From: Meridianimarinicoccus marinus
Lineage (GTDB): Bacteria > Pseudomonadota > Alphaproteobacteria > Rhodobacterales > Rhodobacteraceae
NCBI RefSeq assembly: GCF_040689105.1
Contig: NZ_JBFBVU010000002.1
Span: 124,001-188,000 of the forward strand
DNA length: 64,000 nucleotides
Reading direction: 5' to 3'
Part shown: positions 16,947-25,557 of the stretch, piece after piece
Numbering within the stretch: position 1 is the first letter of the stretch
How the letters are laid out: each line of letters begins with the position of its first letter
Position numbers and translations under genes: made by a program
The notes under the pieces: generated by a model
What the model was told of the DNA's origin: nothing
The model's database searches: none
Seen by the model: the letters and a program-made list of their open reading frames with translations, nothing else

Positions 16947-19610
16947 TCAGGCGGCGCTGTCGGTCGTCCTTGGCTTCGAAATTGGCTTATACCCCAAATT
17001 CGGCGCAAGCCAGCCCTCGATTTCCTCAAGGGTAACCCCCTTGCGCCGGGCATAGTCCTCTGCCTGATCCTGACCGATGCGACCGATGCCGAAATAGGCG
17101 CTTTCGGGATGGGCGAAATACAGGCCTGACACCGCAGAGGCCGGCCACATGGCGCAGCTTTCGGTCAGGATCAGCCCGGCAGTCTCGGGCGCATTCAGCA
17201 TGTCGAACAGGCGCCGTTTCTCGCTGTGGTCGGGGCTGGCGGGATAGCCCGCCGCCGGACGGATACCGCGATAGGTCTCTGAAATCAAATCGTCATTCGA
17301 CAGGTTTTCATCCGCCGCATAGCCCCAGAGCGCCCGGCGCACCCGCGCGTGCAGCGCCTCGGCAAAGGCTTCGGCCAGACGGTCGCCCAGCGATTGCACC
17401 AGGATCGAGTCGTAATCGTTGCCCTCGGCCTTGTAGCGTTCGGCGATGGCGTGAACCTCGACGCCCGCGTTCACGGCAAAGCCACCGACCCAATCCGGCG
17501 TGCCTGTGGGTGCGACGAAATCCGACAGGCACATGTTGGCCCGTCCGGCGGATTTTCCACCCTGCTGGCGCAGCATCGGGAAGCGCGTGGCCTCGACCGT
17601 GCGGGACTCGTCGGTCCAGACAATGATGTCGTCGCCGTCGCTGTTGGCAGGCCACAAGCCCACCACCCCGCGCGGGGTGAACCAGCCTTCTTCCTTGATC
17701 CGGGTCAGCATGGCCTGCGCGTTTTCGAACAGATCCCGCGCCGTCGGCCCCATCTGTGGGTGCTTCAGGATCTGCGGGTACTTGCCGCGCATCTCCCATG
17801 TCCAGAAGAACGGCGACCAGTCGATGTAGGGCTCGATATCGGCGATGCTCATGTCGTCGATGACCGACAGGCCCGGCGTTTGCGGCGCGGGCGGCGCATA
17901 GGTATCCCAGCCGCCGTCGAAGGCGTTGGCGCGGGCGTCGGTCAGGCTGGTGCCGACGCGATCCCCGGCATCGGCGCGGCCCTTGCGCAAGGCTTCCTGC
18001 TGGGCCGCGATCTGGGCCAGGAATTCTGGCTTGCGGGTGGCGTTGAGCAGGGTTGAGACCACGCCAACCGCCTTGGAGGCATCGTCCACATGCACCACGC
18101 CATGGGCGTATTCCGGCGCGACCTTCAGCGCCGTGTGCTTCTTCGAGGTCGTCGCCCCGCCGATCAGCAACGGCAGATCCATGCCCTGCCGGGTCATTTC
18201 CGAGGCCACATCGACCATCCGGTCCAGCGACGGCGTGATCAGCCCCGACAGCCCGATGATGTCGGCCTTTTCTTCCTGCGCGCGGGTCAGGATATCCTCG
18301 GCGGGCACCATCACACCCAGATCGACCACGTCGTAATTGTTGCACTGCAGGACCACGCCGACGATGTTCTTGCCGATGTCATGCACATCGCCCTTCACCG
18401 TCGCCATCAGGATCTTGCCCTTGGCCGACGTGTCGCCCGAGCGTTTCTTTTCCTCTTCCATATAGGGGATCAGATGGCCCACGGCGGCCTTCATCACGCG
18501 GGCCGATTTCACCACCTGCGGCAGGAACATCTTGCCCTCGCCGAACAGGTCGCCGACCACGTTCATCCCGTCCATCAACGGGCCTTCGATCACGTCCAGC
18601 GGCTTGTCGGCGGCCTGCCGGCATTCCTCGGTATCGGCGATGACGAAATCGGTGATGCCATGCACCAACGCGTGGCGCAGACGCTCCTGCACCGGGGCCT
18701 CGCGCCATTTCGGGTCGGCCTTTTTCGAGGCCTCTCCGGCACCCTTGTACTTGTCGGCGATCTCCAGCAGGCGGTCGGTGGCGTCGTCGCGGCGGTTCAG
18801 CAGCACATCCTCGACCCGCTCGCGCAGTTCCTCGGGGATGTCGTCATAGACGGTGATCTGCCCGGCGTTGACAATCGCCATGTCCAGCCCCAGCGGGATG
18901 GCGTGGTACAGGAAGGCCGAATGCATCGCCTCGCGCACCGCGTTGTTGCCCCGGAAGCTGAACGAGACATTCGACAGCCCGCCCGACACATGGGTCAGCG
19001 GCATGGCTTCCTTGATCATCCGCGTGGCTTCGAAGAAGGCCACGGCGTAATCGTTGTGTTCCTCGATCCCGGTTGCCACGGCGAAGATGTTGGGATCGAA
19101 GATGATGTCCCACGGGTCAAACCCGGCTTCCTGCGTTAGCAGGTCGTAGGACCGCTTGCAGATCTCGAACTTGTGCTGCGCGGTTTCCGCCTGTCCGCCC
19201 TCGTCGAAGGCCATGACCACCACGGCCGCGCCATAGCGGCGCACGATCCGGGCCTGTTCCAGAAACGCTGCCTCGCCTTCCTTCAGCGAGATCGAATTGA
19301 CCACGCAGCGGCCCTGCACGCATTTCAGCCCGGCCTCGATCACCTCGAACTTCGAGCTGTCGATCATCACAGGCACGCGCGAAATATCGGGTTCCGCAGC
19401 GATCAGGTTGAGGAATGTGGTCATCGCCTTCTCGGCGTCCAGCAACCCCTCGTCCATGTTGATGTCGATGATCTGGGCGCCGTTTTCCACCTGCTGCCGC
19501 GCCACATCCAGCGCGGCGGTGTAGTCGTCGGCCATGATCAGCTTCTTGAACCTGGCCGAACCGGTGACATTGGTGCGTTCGCCGATGTTGATGAAGCGCG
19601 CGATGCTCAT
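16947..19610 (-). CDS. metH: Methionine synthase, folate/cobalamin/reactivation part
   Basis: Second half of B12-dependent methionine synthase (887 residues). Domains in order: pterin (methyl-THF) binding, beginning INIGERTNVTGS at residue 8; cobalamin cap and B12-binding Rossmann domain with the ligand motif DVHDIGKNIV (His loops out to bind cobalt, about residue 410); and the C-terminal AdoMet reactivation domain with RIKEEGWFTPRGVVGLWPA and RRGIRPAAGYPASPDH-like substrate loop. It starts 4 bp inside the preceding cistron (ATGA overlap), so the two parts are translated together. Split MetH of this type is known in alphaproteobacteria and is not a frameshift: the second part has its own start at the natural domain linker. 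Confidence 0.96.
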   Translation of the reverse strand: MSIARFINIGERTNVTGSARFKKLIMADDYTAALDVARQQVENGAQIIDINMDEGLLDAEKAMTTFLNLIAAEPDISRVPVMIDSSKFEVIEAGLKCVQGRCVVNSISLKEGEAAFLEQARIVRRYGAAVVVMAFDEGGQAETAQHKFEICKRSYDLLTQEAGFDPWDIIFDPNIFAVATGIEEHNDYAVAFFEATRMIKEAMPLTHVSGGLSNVSFSFRGNNAVREAMHSAFLYHAIPLGLDMAIVNAGQITVYDDIPEELRERVEDVLLNRRDDATDRLLEIADKYKGAGEASKKADPKWREAPVQERLRHALVHGITDFVIADTEECRQAADKPLDVIEGPLMDGMNVVGDLFGEGKMFLPQVVKSARVMKAAVGHLIPYMEEEKKRSGDTSAKGKILMATVKGDVHDIGKNIVGVVLQCNNYDVVDLGVMVPAEDILTRAQEEKADIIGLSGLITPSLDRMVDVASEMTRQGMDLPLLIGGATTSKKHTALKVAPEYAHGVVHVDDASKAVGVVSTLLNATRKPEFLAQIAAQQEALRKGRADAGDRVGTSLTDARANAFDGGWDTYAPPAPQTPGLSVIDDMSIADIEPYIDWSPFFWTWEMRGKYPQILKHPQMGPTARDLFENAQAMLTRIKEEGWFTPRGVVGLWPANSDGDDIIVWTDESRTVEATRFPMLRQQGGKSAGRANMCLSDFVAPTGTPDWVGGFAVNAGVEVHAIAERYKAEGNDYDSILVQSLGDRLAEAFAEALHARVRRALWGYAADENLSNDDLISETYRGIRPAAGYPASPDHSEKRRLFDMLNAPETAGLILTESCAMWPASAVSGLYFAHPESAYFGIGRIGQDQAEDYARRKGVTLEEIEGWLAPNLGYKPISKPRTTDSAA

Positions 19611-20656
19611 GCCGCGCCCTCCGCTTCGAACATCTCAAGCCCCGACAGGCGCAGGCGCTGTCGCGAAGCCGGCACTCTGCGCGGCGGCTTGCCCTCCACC
19701 GCCTTGGCAATCGCCGCGATATGCTCGGGCGTGGTGCCGCAGCAGCCGCCCACCAGGTTCACCAGCCCGCTGTCGGCCCATTCTTCCAGATGCGCGGCGG
19801 TTTCTTCCGGCGTCTCGTCATAGCCACCCATTTCATTGGGCAATCCGGCATTGGGATAGGCGCTGATCAACGTGTCGGCGACCTCGCCGATGGTGCGCAC
19901 ATGGGCGCGCATCTCGGCGGCGCCAAGGGCACAGTTCAGGCCCACCGCAAAGGGTTTGGCGTGGGACATTGAGACCCAGAACGCCTCGGGCGTCTGTCCG
20001 GTCAGGGTGCGGCCCGAGCGGTCGGTGATGGTGCCCGAGATCACGATCGGCGGAATCTCCAGCCCCTCGTCGCGCAGGCTGTCGATGGCGAACAATGCGG
20101 CCTTGGCGTTCAGCGTGTCGAAGATGGTTTCCACCAGCAGGATATCGCAGCCGCCTTCGACCAGCCCCCGCGCCGCCTCGCCATAGGCGGCGGCCAGTTG
20201 GTCAAAGGTCACCCCGCGATAGCCCGGATCGTTCACGTCCGGGCTGATCGAGGCGGTCTGGTTGGTCGGCCCGATGCCCCCCGCCACCCAGCGCCGCTTG
20301 CCGCCGACACGGGCGATGGCCTCGCGCGCCAGTTCCACCGAGGCCCGGTTCATCTCGTAGGACAGATCCTCCATGCCATAGTCGGCCTGGCTGATCCGGT
20401 TGGCCCCGAAGGTGTTGGTGGTCAGAATGTCGGCCCCGGCGCGCAGGAAATCCTCGTGAATGTCGCGGATCATCTGCGGCTGGGTCAGGCTCAGCAATTC
20501 GTTGTTGCCGCCCACGTCGCGCGGATGATCGGCGAATCGCGTTCCCCGGTAACTGGACTCATCGGGCTTGTGCCGCTGAATCATCGTCCCCATGGCCCCG
20601 TCCAGCACCAGAATGCGCTTGTTCGCTTCGGTTTCCAGTTCCTTCGATCCCGACAT
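19607..20656 (-). CDS. metH: Methionine synthase, homocysteine-binding part
   Basis: First half of the split methionine synthase (349 residues), the zinc-dependent homocysteine S-methyltransferase barrel. It shows LVLDGAMGTMIQ at about residues 15-26, LTTNTFGAN, the first zinc cysteine in VGLNCALGA and the pair in VGGCCGTTPEHI near residue 316. It ends LRLSGLEMFEAEGAA, the linker that in one-piece MetH leads directly into the pterin domain. I chose the ATG at 20656 because the domain starts there; the open frame continues upstream to 20944 through the riboswitch region. Divergent from gcvT. Confidence 0.96.
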   Translation of the reverse strand: MSGSKELETEANKRILVLDGAMGTMIQRHKPDESSYRGTRFADHPRDVGGNNELLSLTQPQMIRDIHEDFLRAGADILTTNTFGANRISQADYGMEDLSYEMNRASVELAREAIARVGGKRRWVAGGIGPTNQTASISPDVNDPGYRGVTFDQLAAAYGEAARGLVEGGCDILLVETIFDTLNAKAALFAIDSLRDEGLEIPPIVISGTITDRSGRTLTGQTPEAFWVSMSHAKPFAVGLNCALGAAEMRAHVRTIGEVADTLISAYPNAGLPNEMGGYDETPEETAAHLEEWADSGLVNLVGGCCGTTPEHIAAIAKAVEGKPPRRVPASRQRLRLSGLEMFEAEGAA

Positions 20657-20803
20657 GAAACCCCCTGTCCGGTGCCTTGGACGCCACGCCCGTCGCGTGC
20701 CGATTTCGGGGCTACATACAGTCCAGAATGCGGGACTTCCAGTCACCACTGCCATGGGCGCGGGCACCGGCGTCGTAACAGCACGCAAATCCGACGTTTT
20801 CTC

Positions 20804-20832
20804 TTGCCTGAGCCAAATTGCTGGGCTAGCAG
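20804..20832 (+). promoter_or_regulatory. Candidate promoter of the gcv riboswitch transcript
   Basis: TTGCCT (20804-20809) and TAGCAG (20827-20832) are separated by exactly 17 bases and would start transcription near 20839, just where the first glycine aptamer begins. The -10 box is weak, so this is a position-based guess. Confidence 0.4.
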
Positions 20833-20838
20833 ATTCAG

Positions 20839-20990
20839 GCACGGTGGGAGAATCTGGACTTATCCAGTGCCGAAGGAGCAACCGCCCCGGTAAACTCTCA
20901 GGCAAACGGACCGTCGTGCACAAGGACTCTGGAGAGAGGCGCAAAACGCGTCCGCCGAAGGGATAACGATCTCAGGCAATCGGACAGAGG
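20839..20990 (+). ncRNA. Tandem glycine riboswitch
   Basis: Two glycine aptamers in a row upstream of gcvT. Aptamer 1 (about 20839-20915) has GGGAGA, then GTGCCGAAGGAGCAA, AACTCTCAGGCAAA and GGACCGT, with ACGGT/ACCGT closing its first stem. After a short linker, aptamer 2 (about 20924-20990) has GAGAGAGGCG, CGCCGAAGGGATAA, GATCTCAGGCAATCGGAC, closed by CTCTG/CAGAG. These are the conserved glycine-riboswitch blocks. Glycine binding is known to turn on gcv operons so that excess glycine is degraded. The downstream expression platform is described separately. Confidence 0.95.
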
Positions 20991-20991
20991 G

Positions 20992-21024
20992 GGCATCACG
21001 GGTGCGTGGCACCCGCCTGATGCC
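20992..21024 (+). promoter_or_regulatory. Hairpin in the riboswitch expression platform
   Basis: Immediately after aptamer 2, GGCATCA/TGATGCC encloses CGGGTGC/GCACCCG (loop GTG, 2-base bulge), a 14-bp stem. It is not followed by a T-run, so it does not look like an intrinsic terminator. It ends 22 bases before the gcvT ribosome site (AGAGGAG, 21046-21052) and may work at the level of translation or Rho access. Confidence 0.55.
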
Positions 21025-21058
21025 GGTCCCCTGCCCGGCGCCGACCAGAGGAGCCGCC

Positions 21059-22189
21059 ATGGGCGATTTGAAACAGACACCCCTGCACGCCTTGCACCTG
21101 TCGCTGGGGGCCAAGATGACGGCCTTCGCGGGCTATGACATGCCGGTGCAATACAAGCCCGGCGTGCTGAAGGAACACCTGCAGTGCCGCGCCGAAGCCG
21201 GGCTGTTCGACGTCAGCCACATGGGCCAGATCCTGCTGACGCCGAAGTCGGGCGAGCTGACCGACGCCGCACTGGCGCTGGAAACGCTGGTGCCGGCCGC
21301 CATCGCCGGGCTGGCCGAGGGGCGGCAACGCTATGGCCTGTTCACCAATGACGACGGCGGCATTCTGGACGACCTGATGATCGCCAATCGCGGCGATCAT
21401 CTGTTTCTGGTGGTCAACGCCGCCTGCAAGGATGCCGATCTGGCGCATCTGCAGGCGCATCTGTCGGCCACCTGCGAGATTACCCCGATTGCCGACCGCG
21501 CCCTGATTGCCCTGCAAGGCCCCGCCGCCGAGGCTGCGCTGGCGGCCCTTGTGCCCGCCGTGCGCGACATGCGGTTCATGGATGTTGCCGTCACCGCCAG
21601 CGCCTTTGGCGATCTGTGGATCTCGCGCTCGGGCTACACCGGCGAGGATGGGTTTGAAATTTCGGTGGCGGCAGACCGGGCCGAGGCCGTCGCCCGCGCC
21701 CTGCTGGACAACGACGCGGTGGCGCCCATCGGCCTTGGCGCCCGCGACAGCCTGCGGCTGGAAGCCGGGCTGTGCCTCTACGGCGCGGACCTGGACACCA
21801 CCACCAGCCCCGTCGAGGCCGATCTGACCTGGGCGATCCAGAAGGTGCGTCGCACCGGCGGGGACCGCGAAGGCGGATTTCCCGGTGCCGCGCGTATCCT
21901 GATGGAACTGGACAAAGGCCCCGCCCGCAAACGCGTCGGCCTGCGCCCCGAGGGCCGCGCCCCGATGCGCGCCGGCACGCCGCTCTTTGCCGGGGCCGAA
22001 GGCGGCGACCCCATCGGGCAGGTCACCTCGGGCGCCTATGGCCCCACGATCGAGGCGCCCATGTCCATGGGCTATGTCACCGCTGCCCACGCCGACACCG
22101 GCAACACGATCTATGGCGAGGTGCGCGGCAAGCGCCTGCCCGCCAAGGTTGTGGAAATGCCATTCCGCCCCGCCACATACAAACGCTGA
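21059..22189 (+). CDS. gcvT: Glycine cleavage system aminomethyltransferase (T protein)
   Basis: Transfers the aminomethyl carbon from the lipoylated H protein to tetrahydrofolate, giving 5,10-methylene-THF and ammonia. The 376-residue protein begins LKQTPLHALHLSLGAKMTAFAGYDMPVQY, with the FDVSHMGQ motif (about residues 52-59) and the folate-site region ISRSGYTGEDGFEI; the end GKRLPAKVVEMPF is typical. The ATG at 21059 has AGAGGAG upstream and lies after the riboswitch. First gene of gcvT-gcvH-gcvP; an Lpd (L protein) gene is not in the window. Confidence 0.96.
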   Translation: MGDLKQTPLHALHLSLGAKMTAFAGYDMPVQYKPGVLKEHLQCRAEAGLFDVSHMGQILLTPKSGELTDAALALETLVPAAIAGLAEGRQRYGLFTNDDGGILDDLMIANRGDHLFLVVNAACKDADLAHLQAHLSATCEITPIADRALIALQGPAAEAALAALVPAVRDMRFMDVAVTASAFGDLWISRSGYTGEDGFEISVAADRAEAVARALLDNDAVAPIGLGARDSLRLEAGLCLYGADLDTTTSPVEADLTWAIQKVRRTGGDREGGFPGAARILMELDKGPARKRVGLRPEGRAPMRAGTPLFAGAEGGDPIGQVTSGAYGPTIEAPMSMGYVTAAHADTGNTIYGEVRGKRLPAKVVEMPFRPATYKR

Positions 22190-22207
22190 CCCACTGGAGA
22201 TCCGAGA

Positions 22208-22567
22208 ATGAAATTCACCGAAGAACATGAATGGCTGCGCGAAGAAGATGGTCTGATCGTCGTCGGCATCACCGAACATGCGGCCACCCAACTGGGTGAT
22301 CTGGTGTTCGTCGAACTGCCCGACACAGACATCGAGGTCGCCAAGGATGACGAGATCGTGGTGATCGAATCGGTCAAGGCCGCCTCGGACATCATGGCCC
22401 CCATCGACGGCACCATCGTCGAGGTCAACGACGCCATCGTCGCCAACCCCGAACTGGTGAACGAGGATCCGCTGGGCGACGGCTGGTTCTTCAAGATGAA
22501 GGCATCGGACGCATCCCAGATGGATGACATGATGGATGCCGACGGCTACGCGAAATTCATCGGATAA
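22208..22567 (+). CDS. gcvH: Glycine cleavage system H protein
   Basis: Small lipoyl carrier that shuttles the aminomethyl group between P, T and L proteins. The 119-residue length is standard. The lipoylation site is in VVIESVKAASD, Lys57. The N-terminal KFTEEHEWL and the GDLVFVELP strand are family hallmarks. It lies 18 bp after gcvT with GGAGA upstream, and 10 bp before gcvP. Confidence 0.97.
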   Translation: MKFTEEHEWLREEDGLIVVGITEHAATQLGDLVFVELPDTDIEVAKDDEIVVIESVKAASDIMAPIDGTIVEVNDAIVANPELVNEDPLGDGWFFKMKASDASQMDDMMDADGYAKFIG

Positions 22568-22577
22568 GGACCGCGAC

Positions 22578-25424
22578 ATGCCCTTCACGCCCACCGATTA
22601 CCTGCCCTACGACTTTGCCAACAGGCGCCATATCGGCCCGTCGCCCGACGAAATGGCCGAGATGCTGAACGTGGTCGGTGCGGCGTCCCTGGACGACCTG
22701 ATCGACGAAACCGTCCCGGCCAGCATCCGCCAGGCCGAGCCGCTGAAGCTGGGCCGTCCCAAATCCGAGCGCGAACTGCTCTACCACATGGCCGAAGTGG
22801 CCAAGCAGAACACGGTTCTGACCTCGCTGATCGGCATGGGCTATCACGACACCGTCATGCCCCCGGCGATCCAGCGCAACGTGTTCGAGAACCCGGCGTG
22901 GTACACCTCCTACACGCCCTACCAGCCCGAAATCAGCCAGGGCCGGCTAGAGGCGCTGCTGAACTACCAGACGATGATCTCGGACCTGACCGGGCTGGCA
23001 ATCGCCAATGCCTCGCTTCTGGACGAGGCCACGGCCTGCGCCGAGGCGATGACCATGGCGCAACGCGGGTCGAAATCGAAGGCGACGGCCTTCTTCGTCG
23101 ATGAAAACTGCCACCCGCAGAATATTGCTGTCATGCAGACCCGCGCAGCCCCGCTGGGGATCGAGGTGATCGTCGGCGCCCCCGAGGATCTGGACCCGGA
23201 GGCCGTCTTTGGCGCGATCTTCCAGTATCCGGGCACCTATGGCCACCTGCGCGACTTCACCGATGTGATCGCAGCCCTGCACGACGCCAAGGCGGCGGCC
23301 ATCCTGTCCGCCGATCCGCTGGCGCTGACCATTCTGAAGGAACCCGGCGCCATGGGGGCCGACATTGCCGTCGGCTCGACCCAGCGTTTCGGGGTGCCGC
23401 TGGGCTATGGCGGCCCGCATGCAGCCTATCTGGCCTGCCGCGACAGCTACAAGCGGTCGATGCCCGGACGGCTGGTGGGGGTGTCGGTGGACAGCCACGG
23501 CGACCCGGCCTACCGGCTGTCGCTGCAAACCCGCGAACAGCACATCCGGCGCGAGAAAGCCACGTCGAACGTCTGCACGGCGCAGGCGCTGCTGGCGGTC
23601 ATCGCCTCGTTCTACGGGGTGTTCCACGGGCCCAAGGGGCTGAAAGCCATCGCCCAGCGGATCCATCGCAAGACCGTCCGCCTGGTGCGCGGGCTGGAAG
23701 AGGGCGGCTTCCAGGTGGAGCCGGAGGCCTATTTCGACACCATCACCGTCAACACCGGCCCGATGCAGGGGGTGATCCTGAAATCGGCCCTGGCCGAAGG
23801 CATCAACCTGCGCAAGATCGGCGCGGATCGCATCGGCATCTCGCTGGACGAATGCACCCGCCCCGCCACCATCGAAGCGGTCTGGCGCGCCTTCGGAATT
23901 GACCGCAAGGACGACGACTGGACCCCGCACTACCGGGTGCCCGACGGGCTGATCCGCGACAGCGATTTCATGACCCATCCGGTGTTCCACATGAACCGGG
24001 CCGAGACCGAGATGATGCGCTATATGCGCCGCCTGTCGGATCGCGATCTGGCGCTGGACCGGGCGATGATCCCGCTGGGCTCCTGCACCATGAAGCTGAA
24101 CTCGGCCGCCGAGATGATGCCGGTGAGCTGGCCCGAGTTTTCCAAGATCCACCCGTTTGCCCCGGCCGATCAGGTACAGGGCTATACCACTTTGATCAGG
24201 GAACTCAGCGCGGCGCTGTGCACGATCACTGGCTATGACGACATGTCGATGCAGCCCAATTCGGGCGCGCAGGGTGAATACGCGGGGCTTCTGACCATCG
24301 CCGCCTATCACCGGGCGCGCGGCGACAGCCATCGCAACATCTGCCTGATCCCGGTCAACGCCCATGGCACCAACCCGGCCTCGGCGCAGATGTGCGGCAT
24401 GAAGGTCGTCGTCGTGGCCTGCACCGCCAATGGCGACATCGACCTTGGCGACTTCCGCAAGAAGGCCGAGGCGGCGGGCGACAACCTGGCCGCCTGCATG
24501 ATCACCTATCCCTCGACCCACGGCGTGTTCGAGGACACCGTGCGCGAGGTCTGCGACATCACCCACCAATACGGCGGGCAGGTCTATCTGGACGGCGCCA
24601 ACCTGAACGCCATGGTCGGGCTGTCGAAACCCGGCGAGATCGGCTCGGACGTCAGCCACCTGAACCTGCACAAGACCTTCTGCATCCCGCATGGCGGCGG
24701 CGGCCCCGGCATGGGGCCGATCGGCGTGAAGGCACATCTGGCCCCCTATCTGCCCGGCCATCCGGCCACTGGCGGCAGCGAGGGGCCGGTCAGTGCCGCG
24801 CCCTATGGCTCGCCTTCGATCCTGCCCATTTCCTGGGCCTATGTGCTGATGATGGGGGGCGAGGGGCTGACGCAGGCAACCAAGGTGGCGATCCTGAACG
24901 CCAACTACATCGCCAAGCGGCTGGAGGGGGCCTTCGACATCCTGTTCAAGGGCCAGAACGGGCGCGTGGCGCACGAGTGCATCCTCGACACCCGCCCCTT
25001 CGCCGAAGCCGGCATCACCGTGGATGACATCGCCAAGCGGCTGATCGACCACGGCTTCCACGCCCCGACCATGAGCTGGCCGGTGTCCGGCACGCTGATG
25101 GTGGAGCCCACCGAATCGGAAACCAAGGCCGAACTGGACCGCTTCTGCGCCGCCATGCTGGCGATCCGCGACGAGATCGCCGATGTGGCCGAGGGGCGGA
25201 TCGACCGGGACAACAACCCGCTGAAGAACGCCCCCCACACCACCGCCGATCTGGTGGCCGAATGGGACCGCCCCTATACCCGCGAGGCCGCATGCTTCCC
25301 GGCGGGCGCGTTCCGGGTGGACAAGTACTGGCCGCCGGTGGGCCGGGTGGACAATGTCTTTGGCGACCGCCACCTGGTGTGCACCTGCCCGCCGCTGGAA
25401 GACTATCAGGACGCCGCCGAATAG
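22578..25424 (+). CDS. gcvP: Glycine dehydrogenase (decarboxylating), P protein
   Basis: PLP enzyme that decarboxylates glycine and loads the aminomethyl group on GcvH. One-chain form of 948 residues, made of two homologous halves. The PLP Lys is Lys699 in HLNLHKTFCIPHGGGGPGMGP. The N-terminus (FANRRHIGPSPDEMAEML) is typical, which supports the ATG at 22578 over an in-frame ATG at 22536 that would overlap gcvH. The C-terminus reads RVDNVFGDRHLVCTCPPLEDY as in relatives. Terminal gene of the riboswitch-controlled operon. Confidence 0.97.
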   Translation: MPFTPTDYLPYDFANRRHIGPSPDEMAEMLNVVGAASLDDLIDETVPASIRQAEPLKLGRPKSERELLYHMAEVAKQNTVLTSLIGMGYHDTVMPPAIQRNVFENPAWYTSYTPYQPEISQGRLEALLNYQTMISDLTGLAIANASLLDEATACAEAMTMAQRGSKSKATAFFVDENCHPQNIAVMQTRAAPLGIEVIVGAPEDLDPEAVFGAIFQYPGTYGHLRDFTDVIAALHDAKAAAILSADPLALTILKEPGAMGADIAVGSTQRFGVPLGYGGPHAAYLACRDSYKRSMPGRLVGVSVDSHGDPAYRLSLQTREQHIRREKATSNVCTAQALLAVIASFYGVFHGPKGLKAIAQRIHRKTVRLVRGLEEGGFQVEPEAYFDTITVNTGPMQGVILKSALAEGINLRKIGADRIGISLDECTRPATIEAVWRAFGIDRKDDDWTPHYRVPDGLIRDSDFMTHPVFHMNRAETEMMRYMRRLSDRDLALDRAMIPLGSCTMKLNSAAEMMPVSWPEFSKIHPFAPADQVQGYTTLIRELSAALCTITGYDDMSMQPNSGAQGEYAGLLTIAAYHRARGDSHRNICLIPVNAHGTNPASAQMCGMKVVVVACTANGDIDLGDFRKKAEAAGDNLAACMITYPSTHGVFEDTVREVCDITHQYGGQVYLDGANLNAMVGLSKPGEIGSDVSHLNLHKTFCIPHGGGGPGMGPIGVKAHLAPYLPGHPATGGSEGPVSAAPYGSPSILPISWAYVLMMGGEGLTQATKVAILNANYIAKRLEGAFDILFKGQNGRVAHECILDTRPFAEAGITVDDIAKRLIDHGFHAPTMSWPVSGTLMVEPTESETKAELDRFCAAMLAIRDEIADVAEGRIDRDNNPLKNAPHTTADLVAEWDRPYTREAACFPAGAFRVDKYWPPVGRVDNVFGDRHLVCTCPPLEDYQDAAE

Positions 25425-25437
25425 GCCGCGTTCCGGC

Positions 25438-25455
25438 GGGGGCCGCGCAGCCCCC
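25438..25455 (+). terminator. Hairpin after gcvP
   Basis: GGGGGC / GCCCCC with a 6-base loop, 14 bases after the gcvP stop. No T-run follows; a GC-rich candidate terminator of the gcv operon. Confidence 0.4.
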
Positions 25456-25557
25456 GTCCCCCGGTCCTGACCCGCGATCCGCGAACCGCCCTGCGCGGCG
25501 CCGTTGCAATCTGCTGCCGGCAGGGTCATATACCGCCCGACGATCCCTGGAGTGGCC

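Noticed and set aside
19600..19615. Frameshift in metH
   Set aside because: Both cistrons end and begin at natural domain limits with an ATGA overlap; split MetH is a known alphaproteobacterial form.
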